The position numbers were made by a program, and so were the translations under genes. Below the pieces are notes generated by a model. The model did no database searches, was not told the origin of the DNA, and saw only the letters and a list, made by a program, of their open reading frames with translations. Positions 53,226-62,055 of a DNA stretch of 64,000 bases are shown piece by piece (the first letter of the stretch is position 1; every line of letters begins with the position of its first letter). Source of the DNA: Candidatus Gottesmanbacteria bacterium (GTDB taxonomy: Bacteria > Patescibacteria > Microgenomatia > 2-02-FULL-39-11); assembly GCA_016186795.1 (NCBI GenBank), contig JACPKY010000002.1, positions 383,814 to 447,813 on the forward strand, in the 5' to 3' direction.

Positions 53226-54401
53226 TTTGCCTTTGGAGATTGTTTCATATACATGGATTAATTTTTCACTCATTGCCTCAACTGAATAATTTTTCCAAAT
53301 AAGTCTTTTGGCATTCTCCCCCATAGTTTTTCGCAGTATATCATGTTGTAACAGGTATGATAGAGAGTGTACGAGTTGTTTTCCATTTGTTGGTATCACC
53401 ATCCCTGCACGATGGGATTCAACTTCAGGAAATTTACAACCCTTAGTCACAATAAGGGGTAGACCAGATGCTCCAGCCTCTAAAATTGCCAAAGAAAATC
53501 CCTCTTTGGGAGAAGGATAGACAAATATATCTGTATCCCTATACAATTCTTTTTTCTGTTCTCCGGCAAGTACACCAGGAAAATGTACGCTTTTGGTAAG
53601 CCGAAGCCTTTCTCTCTGTTCCTTAAGAAAAGATAGATATCCATCATCTGAACCTGCAATAATAAGATGTGAGGGAATTCGTTTACATACTTCTCGAAAT
53701 GATTCCAGAAGAAGTCCAAGACCCTTCAGATGGGTTATCCTTCCTAGGAAACTTATTACTTTTTCTTTTTGTGTAATATTAAATCGACTTCGGAAATTAC
53801 CAGATTTGGGAAGACTTTTAAACTCATGAAGGTTAATACCATTTTGTATACGATATATTTTGTTAACTCCAAATACCTCGTACTCTTTTTCCTCTTGAAC
53901 TGTTGCCGCAATAAATGCCTGGGCTTGACTAAACATGGTTTTCCCAAATAGATTTATAAATATCTTCTTCCAGTCTTTTCGATGAGTTAGGTGAAACTCA
54001 TCAAGTGTTCCATGCGCCGAAATAATGTATGGCTTACGTAAGCTTCTAGCAAAAAAAGACGTCACAATTGCAAGCTCAGTAAAAACTTCATGAATATGAA
54101 TGACATCAACGGTAGGAAGAATCTGCATCATCGACAGTATCCAATTTACGGGAAGAAAGATCTTGTATCGAAAAGCAAGAGTATTACTTAAGTTTTTAAA
54201 AAAATAGTACGATATACTCTTTCTATTCAATCTATTATTATCCGACTCATCTCTTCTTTTTTCACCAAATGCATCTGTTGAAAAGACTATTACTTCGTGC
54301 CCTTTTGCGGCAAGAGATGAGGATAGTTCGTAAACCAATTTTCCTGGACCACCATAACTCCAAGCTGGATACATATACGAGATGACTTGAAGAATTCTCA
54401 T
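53223..54401 (-). CDS. Glycosyltransferase family 4 (GT-B)
   Basis: 392 residues. YGGPGKLVYELSSSLA near the N-terminus is the classical GT4 loop; IHIHEVF and SAHGTLDEFH are acceptor-domain features; FLGRITHLKGLGLLLE and PSPKEGFSLAILEAGASGLP (E-x7-E) are donor-site motifs. Wcl/WbaZ-like transferase of unknown sugar. It begins 10 bases after the RmlD-like gene and closes the operon that starts at 58974. Confidence 0.9.
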   Translation of the reverse strand: MRILQVISYMYPAWSYGGPGKLVYELSSSLAAKGHEVIVFSTDAFGEKRRDESDNNRLNRKSISYYFFKNLSNTLAFRYKIFLPVNWILSMMQILPTVDVIHIHEVFTELAIVTSFFARSLRKPYIISAHGTLDEFHLTHRKDWKKIFINLFGKTMFSQAQAFIAATVQEEKEYEVFGVNKIYRIQNGINLHEFKSLPKSGNFRSRFNITQKEKVISFLGRITHLKGLGLLLESFREVCKRIPSHLIIAGSDDGYLSFLKEQRERLRLTKSVHFPGVLAGEQKKELYRDTDIFVYPSPKEGFSLAILEAGASGLPLIVTKGCKFPEVESHRAGMVIPTNGKQLVHSLSYLLQHDILRKTMGENAKRLIWKNYSVEAMSEKLIHVYETISKGK

Positions 54402-54411
54402 GAGAAAGTTG

Positions 54412-55323
54412 TTATTTTAACCTTTTTGATAGTATAGAAAAAATTTTTGCTTGAGAGGTTGCTTGAAAGTTTATTTTTTTGAATATTTTCTGAGAAGAAA
54501 GGGTTGCATTCTTGAGACGAAATTTTGCCGACCTCTTGAAAAAATCACGTAACGTACTCGATATAACTTTCCCAGGTAATTTCATTTTTTTTTGAAGAGT
54601 GGTTACTAACTGATACGGCGTGATTATTTCATTCCCTGCAAAATGGTAAATTCCCTCTAAGTTTTTCTCTATGCTTAGGATTATGACGTTAACGAAATCA
54701 TCGATAAACGTGGGATTTATTGATTGATCATTTACTGCTTTGGTAGTTTTCCCACTTTTGAGAGAATGAAAAAACTTGCGGATTATATCGGTAGAAAAAT
54801 AATTCACATGCCCATATGATAGGACTGAACGAATGATGCAAAATGAAGAACATAATTTTTGAATTTCTTCTTCGCCGTGTAATTTCGTCTCTCCATAAAA
54901 ATTGATAGGATGAGGAGAATCTTCTTCGGTATAATTTCCTTTCCTGCCGTCAAAAACACATTCGGTGGATAAATAAATAACCTTTTTACCGAGTTTTTTT
55001 GAAATATACGCAATATTTTTTGTGCCCTCGACATTCACTTGCCAAGTCTCACTTCGTTCCTTTCGTTGGCTATCTTTTTGACATACATCAATATGAGTCT
55101 TGGCTGCTAAGTGCACAATACCATCAAAATCCGTTCGTTCAAGGGAGCGGAGGAGTAATTCTCTATCGAGAATATCTGCTTGTATAGTCTTGTAAACTCC
55201 TAGAGCGGGAAATCGAAATCCTCTCCGATTAAGATCAATGAGTTCAAAATGTTTCCCAACAATTTGTGCCAAACGGGAGCCTATATAACCATGAAGTCCT
55301 GTCACAACAATTCTTTTTTTCAT
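54412..55323 (-). CDS. RmlD-like dTDP-4-keto-sugar reductase family protein
   Basis: 303 residues. VTGLHGYIGS N-terminal cofactor motif, LAAKTHIDVC, STECVFDGRKGNY and YGETKLHGEE (Tyr/Lys), as in dTDP-4-dehydrorhamnose reductases and relatives (Ser/Thr and D-V-F-D-G motif). Reduces a 4-keto-6-deoxy nucleotide sugar with NAD(P)H. Start coupled by TAATG to the carbamoyltransferase stop. The RmlA/B/C partners are not in the window, so GDP- or CDP-linked substrates are possible. Confidence 0.84.
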   Translation of the reverse strand: MKKRIVVTGLHGYIGSRLAQIVGKHFELIDLNRRGFRFPALGVYKTIQADILDRELLLRSLERTDFDGIVHLAAKTHIDVCQKDSQRKERSETWQVNVEGTKNIAYISKKLGKKVIYLSTECVFDGRKGNYTEEDSPHPINFYGETKLHGEEEIQKLCSSFCIIRSVLSYGHVNYFSTDIIRKFFHSLKSGKTTKAVNDQSINPTFIDDFVNVIILSIEKNLEGIYHFAGNEIITPYQLVTTLQKKMKLPGKVISSTLRDFFKRSAKFRLKNATLSSQKIFKKINFQATSQAKIFSILSKRLK

Positions 55324-57011
55324 TATTTTTCAATCAACCAATTTTCCAAAGCAAGTACATCAAGCCCTGAATTCTCAAATGTTTTTAATGCAACTTCGGG
55401 GGTACCTACAATAGGAAATCCATGGAGATTAAATGATGTATTAAGTACTGCACCTACTCCAGTTAAGGACTTAAACTCTTGAATAAGTTTTTTGTAAGTA
55501 GGATTTATATTATCGACAGTTTGTGGTCTGCATGTTAAATCAAATTGATGGATGGTAGCGATAAGAGCGAATGCTTCCTTTTTTGTATCAAATGCTTCTA
55601 TCATGTAGGGTGCAACTTTGGCATCAACGAGATATTTCCGTGCATCTTCTTGAAGAATAGAAGGAGCAAACGGCATCCAGAAGTCTCTTTGCTTTATCGC
55701 AAAGTTAAGACGGTGTACGACTTTTAAATCTCTAGGATCTGCAAGTATACTCCTATTTCCCAATGCTCTTGAACCTAATTCATCTCTTCCTGAGAATCTG
55801 GCAACAATTTTTCCATTTGCCAAAAGATGAGCAATTTCTTTTTCTATATCTTTTTTTATGAGTTGAGCACGTTTTTTCCATTTCGTGTTTTTTATCGTTT
55901 GCTCAATCTCATGACCCGCCCACTTCTTTCCAAAATAGAGGTTGGTTAAAGGGTAGAATTTTGGTTTTTCTCTTTTCTCCTTACATAGTCTTACATACCC
56001 TTCAAGTGCTGCTCCAACAGGCGTTCCCCCATCATCTGCTGCGGGATAAAAAAAGACTTTTTCAACTTCAGGAATTTCACGAATACATTTATTTGCTTTT
56101 ACGTTTAGGAATGCACCGCCATTACATACAACGGTATGTATACCTGTTGTACGAACCGCATTTTTAACCCATTGGACTACTAATTCTTCGAAATGCCTTT
56201 GTGTTGCCCAAGCAATATTATCAAACCTTCTTCCTACAAGAATTTTTGTTAGTTTTTTCGTCACATCATACAAGTAGGCTCCAAATGTATTTTGAAATTC
56301 AAGAGGCTTTTGGGGATGTATTCGAATAATGTTATTGAATATATCTTTCAATCCGTCATCTCTTCCATATGGGGCAAGTCCCATTAGCTTATATTCATGC
56401 TCCCACCGTTTAAATCCCAAAAACCCAGTCATCTCGCTATATACATTATTGGAAAGACTATCGTAATAGGTCGTTTCTGCAATCCTCTTTATCAAATTCC
56501 CCTTTCCTATTGATACTGTTGCCGATAAACCATCTCCAGACCCATCAAGTGTCAGAATAACTGCTTCACCCGACCATGGCCTTTGATAAAAAGCACATGC
56601 CGCATGAGTTAAGTGATGTTCAATAAATGTGATAGGGATATTTCCCATGCCGAGTGTAGTCAAGAGAGATTTTAAATTTTTCGTTTCCCGAAAGTTGTGG
56701 AGAATACGCACATACATCTTGGCGAAAGCGTGGGATTTCACATATGGAGATAGCGCAACCTGTAGTCTCCCTAACCAATTGATATCTGCGTATGGAGGAC
56801 CAACTCGTACAAAGCAACCAATTGCGATCAAATCTGTATTTTGTGGCTCAATCTGGGCAATTTCGTAGACTTTCCTTATTGACAAAAGTGGTGGACCAAA
56901 ATAGTTTTTCCAGTTATTGAGTCTTTCTTCAGATATTGCGGCAAGAATCTGTCCATCTTTGACTAAAGCCGCACCTGCATTATGTCCATCATGTATACCT
57001 AACACAATCAT
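55323..57011 (-). CDS. Carbamoyltransferase, NodU/TobZ family (2)
   Basis: 562 residues. Kae1-like N-terminus VLGIHDGHNAGAALV, FIEHHLTHAACAF (histidine pair), VILTLDGSGDGLS, and C-terminal GRDELGSRALGNRSILADPR and VLNTSFNLHGFPIV. Compared with the other copy, the usual GPRALGN loop has Ser for Pro. O-carbamoylates a sugar hydroxyl using carbamoyl phosphate. Between the Fcl-like and RmlD-like genes with 1-4 base overlaps, so the target is probably a 6-deoxy sugar made there (inference). Confidence 0.92.
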   Translation of the reverse strand: MIVLGIHDGHNAGAALVKDGQILAAISEERLNNWKNYFGPPLLSIRKVYEIAQIEPQNTDLIAIGCFVRVGPPYADINWLGRLQVALSPYVKSHAFAKMYVRILHNFRETKNLKSLLTTLGMGNIPITFIEHHLTHAACAFYQRPWSGEAVILTLDGSGDGLSATVSIGKGNLIKRIAETTYYDSLSNNVYSEMTGFLGFKRWEHEYKLMGLAPYGRDDGLKDIFNNIIRIHPQKPLEFQNTFGAYLYDVTKKLTKILVGRRFDNIAWATQRHFEELVVQWVKNAVRTTGIHTVVCNGGAFLNVKANKCIREIPEVEKVFFYPAADDGGTPVGAALEGYVRLCKEKREKPKFYPLTNLYFGKKWAGHEIEQTIKNTKWKKRAQLIKKDIEKEIAHLLANGKIVARFSGRDELGSRALGNRSILADPRDLKVVHRLNFAIKQRDFWMPFAPSILQEDARKYLVDAKVAPYMIEAFDTKKEAFALIATIHQFDLTCRPQTVDNINPTYKKLIQEFKSLTGVGAVLNTSFNLHGFPIVGTPEVALKTFENSGLDVLALENWLIEK

Positions 57012-57955
57012 ACCGATATGCGACTATTTTCCAAATACCAATCTATCTCTTTTCGTAAACCTTTTACAAACGGTGTTTGCGCAATAAAGCCAAACTCACG
57101 CAGAGCTCTCGTCGTATTTAGCTTGCGTCTAGGTTGTCCGTCTGGCTTCGATTTATCCCAAACGATTTGGCCATGAAAGTATAAAATTTTACAAATCATG
57201 TGAACTAATTCTTTTATCGAAATTTCAAATCCAGCGCCAATATTAACCGGTTCTGATTTATTATATTTCTCCGTTGCCTTAATAATGGCCCTTGCACAAT
57301 CTTCGACATACAAAAATTCCCTTGTTGCACGACCGGTACCCCACACGATAACCTCTTTTTCTTTTTTTTGCTTTGCCTGAATTACTTTTTTTATAAGAGC
57401 CGGTATCACATGAGAAGAAGACTCATCGAAATTATCTCCTGGACCATACATATTTACGGGTATGAGAGTAATTGCGTTAAAGCCGTACTGTCGCCTGTAC
57501 GCTTGAGCTTGAACGAGAAGCATTTTTTTCGCAAGCCCATACGGTGCGTTTGTTTCTTCTGGATATCCATTCCACAAATCATCTTCCTTAAAGGGGATTG
57601 GCGTGTATTTTGGGTATGAGCACACTGTTCCGATTGCAACAAATTTTTCAACTCCTGCACGCCGTGCTTCCTCCATAAGTTGTGCTCCAATCATAATATT
57701 GTCATACAACATTTCGCCGGGATATTTTATGTTAAATCCTATACCTCCCACTTTTGCCGCAAGGTGGATAACTATGTCCACTCCTTGAACAACCTTTTTG
57801 CACTTTGTTCGACTTCGCAAATCATAATCACGAGAATTTGGGGCAAAAATATCTATTGTCTTGCCTTTTTGGAGCAACCGAAGTAAATGATGACCCAAAA
57901 ACCCTCCTCCTCCTGTTATCAGAATTTTTTTTCCTCGCCAAAATTTATTGTTCAT
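57008..57955 (-). CDS. fcl: GDP-L-fucose synthase-like epimerase/reductase
   Basis: 315 residues from the ATG at 57955, which overlaps the upstream stop as ATGA; a longer frame to 58021 would lie inside that gene. GGGGFLG (15-21), HLAAKVGGIGFN, GTVCSYP (catalytic Cys), YGLAK (Tyr/Lys), GPGDNFDESSSHVIPALI (catalytic His) and WGTGRATREFLYVEDCA with PDGQPRRKL form the full Fcl/WcaG pattern: 3,5-epimerisation and 4-reduction of GDP-4-keto-6-deoxymannose to GDP-L-fucose. Its product would feed the GT10 and GT11 enzymes at 12173-14876. GDP-mannose 4,6-dehydratase is not seen. Confidence 0.9.
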   Translation of the reverse strand: MNNKFWRGKKILITGGGGFLGHHLLRLLQKGKTIDIFAPNSRDYDLRSRTKCKKVVQGVDIVIHLAAKVGGIGFNIKYPGEMLYDNIMIGAQLMEEARRAGVEKFVAIGTVCSYPKYTPIPFKEDDLWNGYPEETNAPYGLAKKMLLVQAQAYRRQYGFNAITLIPVNMYGPGDNFDESSSHVIPALIKKVIQAKQKKEKEVIVWGTGRATREFLYVEDCARAIIKATEKYNKSEPVNIGAGFEISIKELVHMICKILYFHGQIVWDKSKPDGQPRRKLNTTRALREFGFIAQTPFVKGLRKEIDWYLENSRISV

Positions 57956-58974
57956 CTCTCGGTTAAGAGTGTATCTAAATGTTTTGCAATGTATGCTCTT
58001 TTTTTTGTCCGAAGGTACCAATCTATTGTTCGATGAAGCCCATCAAAAAAATGAACGGTTGGTTGCCATCCCAAAAGAATCCTTGCCAGCGTATTATCGG
58101 CTACTCGGTTTAGGGGACCTGTCGGTTTGTGCGGATGAAATGTAATGTTTGGAGAATAGTTTGTCACACGAAGAATTTCTTTTACGGCATCAATTACTCT
58201 TACTCTTTCCATCGTCCCAAGATTTATTCCTTGCCCATCGCTTATTCTTTCAGCAGCAAGTAGCGTCCCATCGACAATATCTCCAACATATGTCCAATTT
58301 CGTATTTGAGTTCCATCTCCCCATACCTCAAATGGATTTTGCCGGATAAAAGCTTTTGCGATCATTGCAATGACCGCGTGATTTTCAACTCCTTTTTCGC
58401 CATAAACAGTAAAATACCGACAACTCACGGATTTGAGTCCATAATCTTTGTAATATGCACGAAGTGTTAATTCCCCCATAAGTTTACCCCACCCATACAT
58501 ATTATCCGCATCATAAGGAGTTTTCACCATGTCCTCTTTTAAATATATTACTTTATGGGGATCTCCTTGGAGAAAATTTGGATATACACATCCGGATGAT
58601 GCGAAAACAACTTTTTCTACTCCTTCTTGTAATGCGGCCCGAAAAATAGAGCCATCAAGGAGAAAATTTGAGGCTGTCGCTCCTTGATGAAGATCTACAT
58701 ACCCTCTCCCACCATGGTCGCAGGCAAAGTGGAATAAAATATCAACGCCTTTGACAGATCTTTTTGCCTGCCGAAAGTCGCGTAAATCTCTGGTATAAAA
58801 TTCTATCCGTTTCTTATCGCTATGCTCTTTAAAATTATGAATGTGACGACGGGAGAGATTGACTACCCGAACATCCGAACCTAATTTCACCAATCTATCA
58901 ATGAGATGCGCACCAATGAAGGCTGCACCGGTAACTAAAACTTTTCGTTTTTTCCAATACGAGGAGCGAACCAT
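57952..58974 (-). CDS. GDP-mannose-3,5-epimerase-like extended SDR
   Basis: 340 residues. HFACDHGGRGYVDLHQG resembles the DMGGMGFI loop of GDP-mannose 3,5-epimerase, with ASSGCVYP and YGWGK (Tyr/Lys), VWGDGTQIRNWTYVGDIVDG and a C-terminal PTGPLNRVADN. The Rossmann loop reads TGAAFIG at 15-21, one residue shorter than the usual TGGAGFIG, and the DNA reads the same in frame. Converts a GDP- or CDP-linked hexose; exact reaction unsure. Own promoter (TTGAAA/TATACT) lies 11 bases upstream; it heads the operon 58974-53223. Confidence 0.82.
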   Translation of the reverse strand: MVRSSYWKKRKVLVTGAAFIGAHLIDRLVKLGSDVRVVNLSRRHIHNFKEHSDKKRIEFYTRDLRDFRQAKRSVKGVDILFHFACDHGGRGYVDLHQGATASNFLLDGSIFRAALQEGVEKVVFASSGCVYPNFLQGDPHKVIYLKEDMVKTPYDADNMYGWGKLMGELTLRAYYKDYGLKSVSCRYFTVYGEKGVENHAVIAMIAKAFIRQNPFEVWGDGTQIRNWTYVGDIVDGTLLAAERISDGQGINLGTMERVRVIDAVKEILRVTNYSPNITFHPHKPTGPLNRVADNTLARILLGWQPTVHFFDGLHRTIDWYLRTKKRAYIAKHLDTLLTER

Positions 58975-58985
58975 AATAGGGAAAT

Positions 58986-59013
58986 AGTATATAGGTTTTT
59001 ATAAAATTTTCAA
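58986..59013 (-). promoter_or_regulatory. Sigma70-type promoter before the GME-like gene
   Basis: Minus strand TTGAAA (59008-59013), 16-base spacer, TATACT (58986-58991), each 5 of 6 consensus matches. The -10 ends 11 bases before the ATG at 58974, giving an almost leaderless mRNA. The -35 overlaps the TGA stop of the GT-C gene upstream. Confidence 0.6.
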
Positions 59014-60530
59014 AGAAGGTAAACTTTTAATCCCTGCTCTTGGAAAATTTTGGGGAGTGTATCAATGAAACTATAATCATTATTTCGTTTTACCGCTTGA
59101 AGGTAACGAGAATAACTTTCGTAATCATAGAGAATGATGAAAGAATATCCATGTAATTTCAAGTTTTGTACTTTTTCTTTTGATATATCCTCAATGGATA
59201 CTGAATAGAGTTTTCTTTTTAGATAATATGAATAAACAGAATTCCAATCATATCCAGGAGTCACAAATACTCCAAAACTATTTGGAGGCAATTTTTCCTC
59301 TATACGTTGAATTCGCTGCAACCATTCCCAATCGATAGAGAAACTAGGAAGAGCGTTTTGCCAGGATTTCATTACGTAAAAAATCAAAAAGAAGGTAAGA
59401 ACGAGAGGTGATAGTAAGGAAGATAGTTTGATTCTTGGAAAAAGACTACCAAGAGCACCCTTTACAAACTTCACGATCTGGTAACAACCGATCCCAATAA
59501 ATACGGAAAATGCAGGAATCATCACTAGTTGGTAATAATTTTGTGCCTGAATGCGAAAAAGTGTAATAAAGTATAAGATTTGTGACACGAGGAATATGTA
59601 GAAAAAAGAAGTCTTATCCAGTGATTTACAAACGACAAGACCGATAAAGAAAAGAATAAGACCAGGTTTAAGAAAAATACCATTGAGAACCTGATTTATT
59701 CTTACCTGCCACATTTCTTTGGAAAATCTGTCAGCGAACTCCCCAAAATTCCACTCAAGATGTGCGGCGTCCACTGTAGTAAAAAAGAACTGCCCATGAG
59801 AAGTGTTTGTAATATTCATATACTGCTGCCAGAGAAGAAGTGTACTGACGGGAATAATAATTAAAGCTAAGAACGAAGGATGAAGGATGCTTTTAAAAGT
59901 TCGCTTTTGAATAGAAAAGAATATAAGGGGTAGAAACCAAAATGGTCCATACAGCCCTTTTTGAATAAATCCAAGACTAAAAAGAATTACGGATAATACA
60001 AGAAACTTAAGCTTACATGTCATAATCCACCGAAGTCCAAAGTAAAGACCAGAAAGAAGAAAAGCAATAATGGTAGGATCGATCATAAATGAACGGTGGT
60101 AAAATATATTGAGAGGAGCAAAAAGAAAAAAGAATGCTGAAAAAAAGGCGATTGTTCTTTTTTGGAGTATAAGGTAGGTAATTTGATAGATAAAATATGC
60201 TCCGATATATCCTGCAATGATTGAGACAACCCTTCCCCATAGTTCATGGAAAAAAAATAACCTATAGAGGATAGCTACAACCGCTTCATAAATCGGGAAC
60301 TCAAGAACGAGAAACCGTTCCTTCCCAATACCAAAGATATCAAGCTCTGTCTGGAAAAAATTTATCCCGCTTTTATAGAAGTTGAGAGCAAACGTTGCTG
60401 TTTGCGATTGACGAAAATAGAAAGAATCCAAAAGAGGAAACGTCACATGATACAACCTGAAAGGAAGACTCATAACCACAAGGGCGATGAGTAAAATATG
60501 TCCCGAAAAGAACTTTTTAAAGCGGCTCAT
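59010..60530 (-). CDS. GT-C membrane glycosyltransferase (tandem copy A)
   Basis: 506 residues, about 10-12 helices then a soluble tail. The first loop has YFRQSQTATFALNFY and FQTELDIFGIGKERFLVLEFP, a pattern shared with the next gene. By hand count over a 54-residue stretch (residues about 49-102) 41 positions are identical. The RQxQT loop replaces the Asp/Glu pair usual in PMT/ArnT enzymes. C-terminal WLQRIQRIEEKLPPNSFGVFVTPGYDWNSVYSYYLKRK is also shared in style. Membrane-bound polyprenyl-phosphate-sugar transferase is likely; donor unknown. Confidence 0.82.
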   Translation of the reverse strand: MSRFKKFFSGHILLIALVVMSLPFRLYHVTFPLLDSFYFRQSQTATFALNFYKSGINFFQTELDIFGIGKERFLVLEFPIYEAVVAILYRLFFFHELWGRVVSIIAGYIGAYFIYQITYLILQKRTIAFFSAFFFLFAPLNIFYHRSFMIDPTIIAFLLSGLYFGLRWIMTCKLKFLVLSVILFSLGFIQKGLYGPFWFLPLIFFSIQKRTFKSILHPSFLALIIIPVSTLLLWQQYMNITNTSHGQFFFTTVDAAHLEWNFGEFADRFSKEMWQVRINQVLNGIFLKPGLILFFIGLVVCKSLDKTSFFYIFLVSQILYFITLFRIQAQNYYQLVMIPAFSVFIGIGCYQIVKFVKGALGSLFPRIKLSSLLSPLVLTFFLIFYVMKSWQNALPSFSIDWEWLQRIQRIEEKLPPNSFGVFVTPGYDWNSVYSYYLKRKLYSVSIEDISKEKVQNLKLHGYSFIILYDYESYSRYLQAVKRNNDYSFIDTLPKIFQEQGLKVYLL

Positions 60531-60539
60531 GAAAGGTAG

Positions 60540-62042
60540 CTATAATAAGTACACCTTAAAATCAGGTAGGGAGAGAACTTCCCCATAATTTTTAATAAAT
60601 TCTTGTGAACTTTCTATGTGAACCTTTGAAAGATATTCTTCGAAACTTCCATAATTGTAAAAAACCACATACGAATATCCCCCTTTTTGCCATTTCGATA
60701 GATTATCTGCGGTAAAATCTTCAACCGATATCAAGAGCACTTTGATTTTTGGGAAGTATGTGTAAGCAGAGTTCCAATCATAGCCAGGACTGACAAAAAT
60801 TCCAGCGCTATCTTTTGGTATTACACGGTTTATAGAAGTAATTCTTTGATACCAATTTATATCGGCTGATGCATCCCACTGAGATGAAAGAAATGATCGC
60901 CATAAAAACACCGCCAACACACTTGCGAGAATTAAATTTCGGAAGATACGTACGTTGGTTTTTTTAAATTTCCTCAAAAGATACGTTACACTCCCAACTA
61001 TTCCCAATGCCATAAAGATTGAGGTAATTGGAGTGATAATCATTTGGTAGTAGACGTGAGATTGGATTCGAAAGAATATTAGAAAATAAAGTATCTCCCC
61101 AAAAAGATATACAAAGAGAAAATCTTTATTTTTAATATTTCTTACAAACAAAAACCCGAGGAAAAAAAATACAACGCCAGGTTTGAGAAACATTCCATTC
61201 AATATGTTATTGAAACGGAAATTCCAGAAAGACAGATTGAGTCGATCTTCCCATGTGCCAACATTCCATAAAAAATGATCGTTATTATATGTAGTGAAAT
61301 ATGAGTGACCAGATTGTATATTTATTCCATTGATATGCGCAGTCCAAATGTATAGAACAATAAGAGGTACTATTACTAGGATCAAAAACTGAATAGAAAG
61401 CATTCGTTTTAGAGAGCTGTGTCTCATTGAATAGTATAGTATTGGAATAAGCAGAAACGGTCCATACATCGGTTTTTGGATGTAGCCAAGAGATAAGAAA
61501 AGGAGGGTTAAAATGAATTGTATCTTCCTTTTTGAGTGTATCCATTGCAAGAAGTAATAAAATCCGGTAAGTATACACATAACAACAAAACTTTCTATCA
61601 AAAAATCCTGTTGGTGATACATGTTAAGAGGGACAGATAAAAAGAAAAACGAAGAAATAAATGCCAAAGTATGATTTTTGGAAATAAATAGCACTATTTT
61701 GTAGAGAAACATAGCTGAGACAAATCCGGAAACAACAGAAACTACTCTCCCCCACATATCATGGACAAAAAATATTTTGTACAGCACTGCTACAACTGCC
61801 TGATAAAGAGGAAACTCGAGCGTGAGATACTTTTCTTTGCCAATTCCGAAAATATCTAATTCTGTTTGAAAAAGATTAATACCATTTTTATAAAAATTGA
61901 GTGCAATCGTTGCTGTTTGCGCCTGGCGAAAGTTAGTAATATTATGAAGAGGAGTTGTAATGTTAAAGAGGCGCATTGGTAAAAAAATTATGATCAAGGA
62001 AACAAGAGGTAGAAACACTTGACTTCGTATTGTTTTTTTCAT
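60540..62042 (-). CDS. GT-C membrane glycosyltransferase (tandem copy B)
   Basis: 500 residues. Same plan as the following gene in transcription order: FRQAQTATIALNFY, FQTELDIFGIGKEKYLTLEFPLYQ, roughly ten helices, and a soluble end with FVSPGYDWNSAYTYFPK. Tandem duplication with divergence is evident; each probably adds a different but related sugar or acts at a different position. The gap to copy A is 9 bases, with a weak TATTAT box and no Shine-Dalgarno. Upstream, 13 bases separate it from the SDR epimerase gene. Confidence 0.82.
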   Translation of the reverse strand: MKKTIRSQVFLPLVSLIIIFLPMRLFNITTPLHNITNFRQAQTATIALNFYKNGINLFQTELDIFGIGKEKYLTLEFPLYQAVVAVLYKIFFVHDMWGRVVSVVSGFVSAMFLYKIVLFISKNHTLAFISSFFFLSVPLNMYHQQDFLIESFVVMCILTGFYYFLQWIHSKRKIQFILTLLFLSLGYIQKPMYGPFLLIPILYYSMRHSSLKRMLSIQFLILVIVPLIVLYIWTAHINGINIQSGHSYFTTYNNDHFLWNVGTWEDRLNLSFWNFRFNNILNGMFLKPGVVFFFLGFLFVRNIKNKDFLFVYLFGEILYFLIFFRIQSHVYYQMIITPITSIFMALGIVGSVTYLLRKFKKTNVRIFRNLILASVLAVFLWRSFLSSQWDASADINWYQRITSINRVIPKDSAGIFVSPGYDWNSAYTYFPKIKVLLISVEDFTADNLSKWQKGGYSYVVFYNYGSFEEYLSKVHIESSQEFIKNYGEVLSLPDFKVYLL

Positions 62043-62055
62043 GTGGCCGAAACCA

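Noticed and set aside
60540..60550. TATTAT before the tandem GT-C copy A
   Set aside because: Five of six match but no -35, no TGn and the gap is 9 bases; weak evidence.
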